DNA from: an uncultured Tropicimonas sp.
GTDB taxonomy: Bacteria > Pseudomonadota > Alphaproteobacteria > Rhodobacterales > Rhodobacteraceae
Direction: 5' to 3'
NCBI GenBank assembly: GCA_947497945.1
Contig: CANMIP010000011.1
Span: 62,001 to 126,000 of the forward strand
DNA length: 64,000 nt
Position numbers and translations under genes: made by a program. This document shows positions 45,024-51,558 of this stretch, one piece after another. Every line of letters starts with the position of its first letter. The stretch's first letter is position 1. The notes below the pieces were generated by a model. That model did not search any database. It had not been told where the DNA came from and saw only the letters and a program-made list of their open reading frames with translations.

Positions 45024-46087
45024 GCAAGCCCCTCCTCGATCAGACCCCGGGCCAGGGCCGCGAAGGCCTGTGCCTGGGACGAGTCCGGTTGGGTGACCAC
45101 GATCGGCGCGCCGCCATCCCCGGCCAGCCGGATCTGCAGGTCCAGCGGCACTTCCGCCAGCAATGGCACGCCGAGCTTTTCGGCCTCCGCCGCGACGCCG
45201 CCATGGCCGAAGACATGCTCCTCGTGGCCGCATTGGGAGCAGATATGGGTGCTCATGTTCTCGATCATGCCGAGGATCGGCACATCGAGCTGGCGGAACA
45301 TGTCGATCCCCTTGCGCGCGTCGAGAAGGGCCACGTCCTGTGGCGTCGACACAATGATCGCCCCGTCCACCTGCGCCTTCTGGCTCAGGGTCATCTGGAC
45401 ATCTCCAGTGCCCGGCGGCAGGTCGACCAGCAGCACGTCGAGCGCGCCCCATTGCACCTGGCTCATCATCTGCTGCAGCGCGCCCATCAGCATCGGCCCG
45501 CGCCAGACCACGGCCTGGTCCTCATTGGTCATCAGGCCGATGGACATCAGCGTGACGCCATGGTTGCGCAGCGGCAGGATCGTCTTGCCATCCGGGCTGG
45601 CCGGCCGGCCGGAGATGCCGAGCATGCGGGGTTGCGACGGCCCGTAGACATCGGCGTCAAGCAGGCCGACACGCCGCCCCGACTGGGCCAGCGCGCAGGC
45701 GAGATTCGCCGCCACTGTCGACTTGCCGACCCCGCCCTTGCCGCTCGCAATCGCCACGATACGGTCGATGCCGGGAATCTTCTGTGGCCCCGTCGGCTCG
45801 GCTGGCCGCTGCGGGCGCAGCTGCGGCGGGGCGGTCTCGGTGTGGCCGGTCATGACGATCGAAACCGAGGTGACGCCGTCCAGCGCGGCGAGCACGGCCT
45901 CGGCCTGCTCCTTGGCCTCCGTGTAGGGGGCGGCCTGGCTCGGCGGGATTTCGAGGACGAAGCGCACCCCGCCGGACGGGTCGATATTCAGCGCGCGCAT
46001 GACGCCGCTTGCGACGAGATCGCTGCCGGTGACAGGGTCATCGATGGTCTTGAGGGCCGCCAGTACGGCGTCGCGGTCGAGTGTCAA
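45020..46087 (-). CDS. Mrp/NBP35-family Fe-S cluster carrier ATPase
   Basis: 355-residue ApbC/Mrp protein. An N-terminal MIP18-like domain (residues 1-80) is followed by the deviant Walker A GKGGVGKST at 116-124, LLDADVYGPSQPRML, VDLPPGTGDVQM and the cluster-binding HICSQCG pair. It assembles and transfers [4Fe-4S] clusters. Located with formate dehydrogenase genes that need many clusters, it is probably a dedicated carrier, an inference. It starts 3 bp after the DUF6494-like gene stop. Confidence 0.9.
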   Translation of the reverse strand: MTLDRDAVLAALKTIDDPVTGSDLVASGVMRALNIDPSGGVRFVLEIPPSQAAPYTEAKEQAEAVLAALDGVTSVSIVMTGHTETAPPQLRPQRPAEPTGPQKIPGIDRIVAIASGKGGVGKSTVAANLACALAQSGRRVGLLDADVYGPSQPRMLGISGRPASPDGKTILPLRNHGVTLMSIGLMTNEDQAVVWRGPMLMGALQQMMSQVQWGALDVLLVDLPPGTGDVQMTLSQKAQVDGAIIVSTPQDVALLDARKGIDMFRQLDVPILGMIENMSTHICSQCGHEEHVFGHGGVAAEAEKLGVPLLAEVPLDLQIRLAGDGGAPIVVTQPDSSQAQAFAALARGLIEEGLA

Positions 46088-46090
46088 AAC

Positions 46091-46282
46091 CTACTCCTGC
46101 GTCGAGATTTCGCCGTTGACCTCGTGGACCATGCCGAGGTCCTCGATTGTCACAACGGCCTTGACTGCAAAGCTTTTTCCATCGGAGCCCGCCTCGCGCA
46201 GCGCTTCCTCGATGGCAGTTTGCGAGGTCACGCCGACCTGTTTGAGGAACTTTCGCATCGACATGTTGTAGTCATCGCTCAT
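46091..46282 (-). CDS. DUF6494-like small protein
   Basis: 63-residue protein beginning MSDDYNMSMRKFLKQVGVTSQTAIEEALREA and ending in a small beta-rich half (FAVKAVVTIEDLGMVHEV). I recognise it as an uncharacterised family seen next to Mrp and the ligase-like gene in formate dehydrogenase loci. First gene of the leftward accessory set. Its promoter must lie in the 54 bp before the divergent cytochrome gene. Function unknown. Confidence 0.65.
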   Translation of the reverse strand: MSDDYNMSMRKFLKQVGVTSQTAIEEALREAGSDGKSFAVKAVVTIEDLGMVHEVNGEISTQE

Positions 46283-46336
46283 GAGCGTCTTTCTCCCGAG
46301 ATTGACGGACGCAGCGGCATGGATCTAGGGTTACCC

Positions 46337-47083
46337 ATGGGAATGCGCGTCCTTATTTTTGTCATGCTGGTTGTTCTTTGGCCGGGCCTTGCCGGCGCGC
46401 AGGAGCGCGTCGCGCGGCTCCATGCTCCGCCCGCCCTTGTCGAAACCGGCCTGATACGGCACATCCTGCCGCGCTTCACACTCAAGACCCAGATCCGGGT
46501 GGAACTTGCGGCGACGCCGGAGGCGGCGGAGCTTGTGCTCGGCGCTGTCGGGACGCCGCTCTTCGAAGGAGAGGGGCAGGTCTGGCACCTGGAGGTGCTG
46601 GAGAATTCCGGCGAGAATGCCGGACGCCTTGCCGATTGGCTGGGCTCCGAGGTCGGCGCGCGCACCGTGACCGGATTTGCTCCCGATGGCGTGGCGCTGT
46701 TCACGCTGCCGGCCCCGACCACCGCTGTTGCCGTTGTCGCGGAGGTCGATGGCGATGCCGGGCTCGGCTGGCGCGTGTCGCGTGAGAAATGCGCCCGCTG
46801 CCACGCGGTGGATGCCGAGACCCGCATGGCAGGCATCGGCTCCACGCCCAGCTTTGCCGTGCTGCGCGGTCTCACCGACTGGCAGGAGCGGTTCGCGGGT
46901 TTCTTCGCACTCAACCCGCACCCGTCTTTTACGATGATCGCCGATGTGACGCCGCCCTTCCCGTCGAACCGGCCACCGCCGATCGCCCCTGTCGAGATGT
47001 CGCTCGAGGAGGTCGAAGCCGTGCTGGCCTATGTCGCCGCGATTCAAGCCGCGGACCTGGGAGCGCCCCTCAGACATCAGTGA
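46337..47083 (+). CDS. Exported cytochrome c with a shortened TupA-like N-terminal domain
   Basis: 248-residue protein. A signal peptide (MGMRVLIFVMLVVLWPGLAG) leads into a domain of about 100 residues, then a monohaem cytochrome c with CARCH at 142-146. Met ligand candidates lie in FTMIADV. The first domain resembles TupA encoded nearby: ETGLIRHILPRF compares with NSGLSEVLLPEI, and RLADWLGSEVGARTVTGF with KLEDWLTSGRAQALIDGY, but the second TupA lobe is missing. It may carry electrons from formate dehydrogenase or help metal handling. The start could be 46319, 46337 or 46343. It overlaps the convergent Fe-S gene by 7 bp. Confidence 0.8.
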   Translation: MGMRVLIFVMLVVLWPGLAGAQERVARLHAPPALVETGLIRHILPRFTLKTQIRVELAATPEAAELVLGAVGTPLFEGEGQVWHLEVLENSGENAGRLADWLGSEVGARTVTGFAPDGVALFTLPAPTTAVAVVAEVDGDAGLGWRVSREKCARCHAVDAETRMAGIGSTPSFAVLRGLTDWQERFAGFFALNPHPSFTMIADVTPPFPSNRPPPIAPVEMSLEEVEAVLAYVAAIQAADLGAPLRHQ

Positions 47084-49026
47084 TCGCGGCGCTTCTTGGT
47101 GTAGTCGTCGGTCGTGCGCGGTCGCGGTCGTTCGCCGCCGGCAAAGGGGTTTTCCTCGCTGTGATATTGCGCGTTTATCCGGCAGGTGTCGCACATCTGG
47201 ATCAGCCGCAACCGGTCGCCGCCGGCAAACATTGCATGCCCCTCCAGCTTCGCGGTGATTTTCTCGACAGTGGATTTCACGCCAAAGAGCGCACCGCATT
47301 CGATACAGGCGAAGGGCTCCTCTTCGTTCAGCACCACCTGTTGCAGGGCGCTGTCGTCGAGCGTGAGCCGCGGCTCGTAGGCAATGGCCGCCTCGGGACA
47401 GACGCTGGCACAGAGACCGCATTGCAGGCAGGCATCTTCCTGGAAGCGAAGCTGCGGCAGGTCCGGATTGTCGCCAAGCGCACCGGAGGGGCAGAGCGAC
47501 ACGCAGGACAGGCACAGCGTGCAGGTTTCGGTATTGACCAGCACCGCCCCATAGGGCGCCCCGTCCGGAAGTGGGAGCGTCTCGGAGCCCGGATGCAGCG
47601 CCTTCGCCGCCTGCCGCGTGATCTGCCGCCGCGTGCCCATCGGGCGGACCGGTGTCTCGACCGGTGCGGGGGCGATTTCGGCAAAGAGCAGGTCCGACAG
47701 GGCGTCGGGATCCGAAGTCGCGACTTGCGTGACCCGGGTCGGCCGCGCGATTGCCTGAGCGAGTGCGACCTGTGCGGCCATCGCGTCGAGATCCGCGCCC
47801 GGCCCCGGCAGCACATGCACGGAGGCAAACCCGGCGGCAAGGGCCGCCACCGCCTCCGCATGTCCGAAGGCGCCGATGGACCCGAGTTCCATCGGGATCA
47901 CATCCGCGGGGAGGCCACGTCCGTAGCGCGCCGAAAGCTGGATCATCTCCGCGCCGTGAGCGTCATGTGCCAGAAGCCGCGGGGCGGTGCCGCCCGCGTC
48001 TCGATAGGATGTCGCCAGGGTCTGGATGCGCCGGAACGTCAGGTCCACCGGCGGGGCATCAAAGGAGATCGCGCCGGAAGGGCAGGCCGCCGAACAGGCG
48101 CCGCAGCCGGCGCAAATGAGCGGGTCCACCGAGACATGTTCGCCGTTCGGCGTGATGGCGCCGGTCGGACAGAGGTCGAGGCAGCGGGTGCAGCCCGTCT
48201 GTTCGGCGCGGGAATGGGCGCAGAGCAGCGGCTCGGTGCGGACATGGAGCGGCTTCTCGAACGTCCCGGTCAGGTGCGAGGCCGCGAGGACGGCCGCCGC
48301 AATCGCGGGAGCGTGGCCGGGATCGGCGCGCAGGTAGCCCTCGCGTTTTTCATGCGCGGAAAACAGGGGCGCGCCGCCCCGCAGGTCGAGGATGATGTCG
48401 CATTCGGAGCGGCCTGCGTCCCGTGGCGGCGAGAAAGTCCAGACGCCACGGCCACCCGGCTCCAGCTGTTGCAGCGCGTCGATTGTCAGTTTGAAGCCGC
48501 CCAGGGCGCCGCCGGCATGGCGCAGCCGTCCGAGGATGACCTCGAAGGCGCGGGTCTCCGGCATATCGGGGGCCTCTTCCAGCAACACCGTGACGCCGAG
48601 ATGATCCTTGAGCAGGTCCGCCGCCGAAAGGGCGACATCCGGGGCGCCGAGCACGAGGCAGAGCCCCTCCGAGGTGATGTCGAGGATCTTTTCCGGCGCT
48701 GCCGGCAGGAGCGCCTCTGCGACGAGCGCCGCCATCTTGGGCGTTGTCTCGGCGGCGTCCTCGGTCCACCCGGCACGGTTCCGCAGATCCAGCACCGGTG
48801 CCGGCTCCAAGCCCAGATCGGCGGCCAGTTCCTCGAAGACCTGCGCCTCCTGAGTGCAGCACAAGATTGCCTCCCCCGTCGAAAGGGCCGCCTCGGCCTG
48901 GTCGAGGTTCCGCGTGCAGAGCGCCGAGCAGGGGGGGCGGATCTCGAGCCCCGTGGCCTTCGACAAGCCCTCGATATCAATCGCAAAACTTCCCTCGCAA
49001 TCGCAGGTTATGAGAGACTTGGGCAT
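47077..49026 (-). CDS. Multi-cluster 4Fe-4S protein of the formate dehydrogenase locus
   Basis: 649-residue cytoplasmic protein with at least four ferredoxin-type motifs in two pairs: CTRCLDLCPTGA and CAGCGACSAACPSGA (about residues 290-340), and CTLCLSCVSLCPSGA and CLQCGLCASVCPEAA (about 510-560). Extra cysteines occur near the N-terminus (CDCEG, CSALCTRN) and the C-terminus (CIECG, CDTC). It is a conserved neighbour of formate dehydrogenase and may pass electrons or assist assembly. The ATG at 49026 has AGGAGGAAGG directly upstream. Divergent from the DUF3305 gene. Confidence 0.82.
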   Translation of the reverse strand: MPKSLITCDCEGSFAIDIEGLSKATGLEIRPPCSALCTRNLDQAEAALSTGEAILCCTQEAQVFEELAADLGLEPAPVLDLRNRAGWTEDAAETTPKMAALVAEALLPAAPEKILDITSEGLCLVLGAPDVALSAADLLKDHLGVTVLLEEAPDMPETRAFEVILGRLRHAGGALGGFKLTIDALQQLEPGGRGVWTFSPPRDAGRSECDIILDLRGGAPLFSAHEKREGYLRADPGHAPAIAAAVLAASHLTGTFEKPLHVRTEPLLCAHSRAEQTGCTRCLDLCPTGAITPNGEHVSVDPLICAGCGACSAACPSGAISFDAPPVDLTFRRIQTLATSYRDAGGTAPRLLAHDAHGAEMIQLSARYGRGLPADVIPMELGSIGAFGHAEAVAALAAGFASVHVLPGPGADLDAMAAQVALAQAIARPTRVTQVATSDPDALSDLLFAEIAPAPVETPVRPMGTRRQITRQAAKALHPGSETLPLPDGAPYGAVLVNTETCTLCLSCVSLCPSGALGDNPDLPQLRFQEDACLQCGLCASVCPEAAIAYEPRLTLDDSALQQVVLNEEEPFACIECGALFGVKSTVEKITAKLEGHAMFAGGDRLRLIQMCDTCRINAQYHSEENPFAGGERPRPRTTDDYTKKRRDH

Positions 49027-49351
49027 CCTTCCTCCTGTGGCGTGACAGGGGTCGGATCCCCGTTCTGGCTTGGACTGGCGGAAAGCGTACCCACGATTCG
49101 CCTGTAGGGACAACCGGTTTTGCGACCGAAGGGGGCGGGTTGGCCGAGCCCGCCCCGATGCCCGACCTGTTCCGGGCGGACCGGGTTTTGTCGGCTGGCA
49201 ACGTTGATATGCAGGGTCGAGAGGCAGGACATTGCGTCGCAAAAGAGGCTTGTGAGGGAGTTTTTGCCTCAAAAGTGACCAGTCAAGCCCAAAAAAACGC
49301 TTTGAGCACGGAAATAGTCATCGCAATGTGGGGATCAAGGAAAGGAAACGC
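49027..49351. promoter_or_regulatory. 325 bp divergent control region of the formate dehydrogenase locus
   Basis: The gap separates the leftward 4Fe-4S gene from the rightward DUF3305-to-fdh operon. No gene was supported. A short palindrome TTGCG-T-CGCAA lies at 49232-49242 and the last 100 bp before the DUF3305 start are AT-richer. Promoters for both directions are expected. Regulators were not identified. Confidence 0.4.
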
Positions 49352-49918
49352 GTGTATCACAACCCGAGCCAGTATTGGTCCGTGCCTGTTGGTGTGGTTG
49401 TCCGTCGTGTCCCCGGAGCGACCCGATGGGCGCCGTGGGCCTGGCGGGCGACCGCCGTGCTGCCCGGGGCCGGCCCGGCGGATTGGCGGGAGCTGCGACG
49501 AGACGGGGAGGCGGTGGAGTTTCACGCTGCGACCGTGACGCTTGAACTCCACGGCGCGGAGACCGAGGCCTATCTGCATGGTCTGACGGCGGAGGTCCCA
49601 AGCATCTACATCGTGTTGCGCGAGGCGCTGGAAGGCGACGCGCCGCTCGACGTCGTTCTTGCGACGGCCTCTCCCTACGAGGCGCAGGACTACACCGACA
49701 GTGGCGAAGAGATCGTCGAGAAGGTGCCGATGCCGGCGGGGCTGGCGGCCTGGGTGCAGGAATTTGTGGAGACCTATCACGAGGAAGAGGTCTTCGTGAA
49801 ACGCAAGCGCGACAAGAAACGGATCGACATGAAGGAGGACGGGATTGGCGATCCACGGATCGGAACGGTCTCTGATGTCTATGCCTCCCCGACACTCCGC
49901 CGGAGGCGTCTGCAATGA
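49352..49918 (+). CDS. DUF3305 protein
   Basis: Protein of 188 residues, with the family core YWSVPVGVVVRRVPGATRWAP at its start and a domain that resembles ligand-handling beta proteins. DUF3305 genes are constant neighbours of periplasmic formate dehydrogenase genes in alpha- and betaproteobacteria, but their role is unknown. The GTG at 49352 was chosen because AAGGAAAGGA is 5-6 bp upstream. GTG 49328 is the alternative. It overlaps the DUF3306 gene by 4 bp. Confidence 0.82.
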   Translation: MYHNPSQYWSVPVGVVVRRVPGATRWAPWAWRATAVLPGAGPADWRELRRDGEAVEFHAATVTLELHGAETEAYLHGLTAEVPSIYIVLREALEGDAPLDVVLATASPYEAQDYTDSGEEIVEKVPMPAGLAAWVQEFVETYHEEEVFVKRKRDKKRIDMKEDGIGDPRIGTVSDVYASPTLRRRRLQ

Positions 49919-50520
49919 GTTCCACCGATTTCTGGTCTCGCCGCCGGGCGGCTGTCGAAGCGGAGGCGCGCGCCGAGGATGCGGAGACGGAGGCTGCGCT
50001 CGCGGCCCGGGAAGAGGCCGAACTGGATGCGCGCTCGGACGAGGAAGTCCTCGCGGAACTGGGGCTGGAAGCGCCGGAACTGCTTGAGACGCCCGAGCAA
50101 GTGCGGGTCTTTCTGGCGGAGGCCGTGCCGCAGCGGCTGCGGACCCGCGCCTTGCGGCGGCTCTGGCGGCTGAACCCGGTCCTGGCCAATGTCGATGGGC
50201 TGGTCGATTATGGCGAGGATTACACCGATGCCGCGACGGTCGTCGAGAACATGCAGACGGTCTACAAGGTCGGCAAAGGCATGTTCGACCGCCTGACGGA
50301 GACGGAGGTTGACGCCCCGGAGCCTGTTGTTCCGGAGGAGGAAGCCGAGCCCGAGATGGCGCAGGAGCAGGCCACGGAGGTCGTGCTTGCAAGCGTCCCG
50401 GAAATTGACACGCGGGCCCGGGGCGAGGCGGCGGAGATTGAGACCGTCGAGCCGGTCCTCGCGGCCAGAAGAATGCGCTTCCGTTTCGAGGAAGCCGGAG
50501 AACGGATGGAAGAGAGATGA
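49915..50520 (+). CDS. DUF3306 protein
   Basis: 201-residue protein. It starts DFWSRRRAAVEAEARAEDAE, the DUF3306 signature, continues with LRRLWRLNPVLANVDGLVDYGEDYTD, and ends in a long acidic low-complexity tail. It always accompanies DUF3305 upstream of formate dehydrogenase. Its function is unknown and a chaperone or assembly role is guessed from context. It overlaps the genes on both sides by 4 bp. Confidence 0.85.
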   Translation: MSSTDFWSRRRAAVEAEARAEDAETEAALAAREEAELDARSDEEVLAELGLEAPELLETPEQVRVFLAEAVPQRLRTRALRRLWRLNPVLANVDGLVDYGEDYTDAATVVENMQTVYKVGKGMFDRLTETEVDAPEPVVPEEEAEPEMAQEQATEVVLASVPEIDTRARGEAAEIETVEPVLAARRMRFRFEEAGERMEER

Positions 50521-51122
50521 CCGCAGCCCTCGAACAGACAGTCACGGAGGAGGATCGCCTGCGGGCCGATCTCTACAATTTCCTCGGCCTGATCCTGTCG
50601 GCGCCGCCCGACGAGACGCTGCTGCTGCAGACCGCGGGCCTCGCCGGCGATGACAGCGAACTGGGCCAGGCGATCGACGCGCTTGCCCGCCTGGCCAAGG
50701 TGTCCCGGCCCAAGAAGGTCGAGAGTGAATTCGGGCGGCTCTTCATCGGGCTCGGCCGGGGCGAGCTTCTGCCCTTTGCCAGCTACTACCTCACGGGCTT
50801 TCTCAACGAGAAGCCGCTGGCCACGTTGCGCCGGGACATGATTGCGCGCGGCATGGCGCGCTCGGAGACGGTCTTCGAGCCCGAGGACAGCATTGCCAGC
50901 CTCATGGAGATGATGGGCGCAATGATCGTTGGCCGGTTCGGCACCCCCGCCGACCTGGCGACGCAGAAGGAGTTTTTCAACAGGCATGTCGGGCCCTGGG
51001 CCGGGCATTTCTTCACGGATCTGGAAGGTGCGGAGCACTCGATCTTCTATGCTCCGGTCGGCACTGTCGGCCGGTTGTTCATGGAGATCGAGGCGGAAGC
51101 TTTCCGATTAAGCGCGGGATGA
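50517..51122 (+). CDS. TorD-family molybdo/tungstoenzyme chaperone
   Basis: 201-residue all-helical chaperone. LRADLYNFLGLILSAPPDE opens the domain. The family motif appears as FGRLFIGLGRGELLPFASYYLTGF, and FFNRHVGPWAGHFFTDLE lies near the end. TorD-like proteins hold the Tat-bearing catalytic subunit until its cofactor is in place. It precedes the Tat peptide and fdhA genes and probably serves FdhA. Confidence 0.88.
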   Translation: MTAALEQTVTEEDRLRADLYNFLGLILSAPPDETLLLQTAGLAGDDSELGQAIDALARLAKVSRPKKVESEFGRLFIGLGRGELLPFASYYLTGFLNEKPLATLRRDMIARGMARSETVFEPEDSIASLMEMMGAMIVGRFGTPADLATQKEFFNRHVGPWAGHFFTDLEGAEHSIFYAPVGTVGRLFMEIEAEAFRLSAG

Positions 51123-51177
51123 CACGCGCACCACGCCGGCGTTTCGACGCCAATTCACAGGGAAGGAGAAATTTCTG

Positions 51178-51369
51178 ATGACGCGGAAAACCGAGGAGGC
51201 CACGAGCCGCCGCGATTTTCTCAAGCTGGCCGGAACGGCCGCGCCCGTGGCTGCGGTTGCAGTCGCGGCCGGTGGGACGGAGGCCGAGGCCGCCGAGCCC
51301 GACCTGTCGCTTGAGAGATTGCAGGACACTGCGCATACGCGCGCCTATTACAGCGCCGCCCGGTTCTGA
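51178..51369 (+). CDS. Small formate-dehydrogenase-region Tat peptide
   Basis: 63-residue protein consisting of a twin-arginine signal (SRRDFLKLAG) and a short tail LSLERLQDTAHTRAYYSAARF. It matches the small Tat-target proteins encoded just upstream of formate dehydrogenase subunits. It may be a helper subunit exported with FdhA. GGAAGGAGAAA precedes the ATG. 189 bp without a gene separate it from fdhA. Confidence 0.85.
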   Translation: MTRKTEEATSRRDFLKLAGTAAPVAAVAVAAGGTEAEAAEPDLSLERLQDTAHTRAYYSAARF

Positions 51370-51558
51370 CCGGCGTCGATCTGCTTCGATCCATGTCGGC
51401 ACGCCTTTGTGCTCCGACAGATCCGCAGATCGAACCGACTGACCGGACGACGTCTCCCGGCCGCGGGCAACTGGTTGCGTGACGCCCGACCGCCCGAGCC
51501 AAGACAAACCTAACCAAGCAAGCAGGGCTTTTGCCTATGCAAGCAAGGGAGTGAAACC

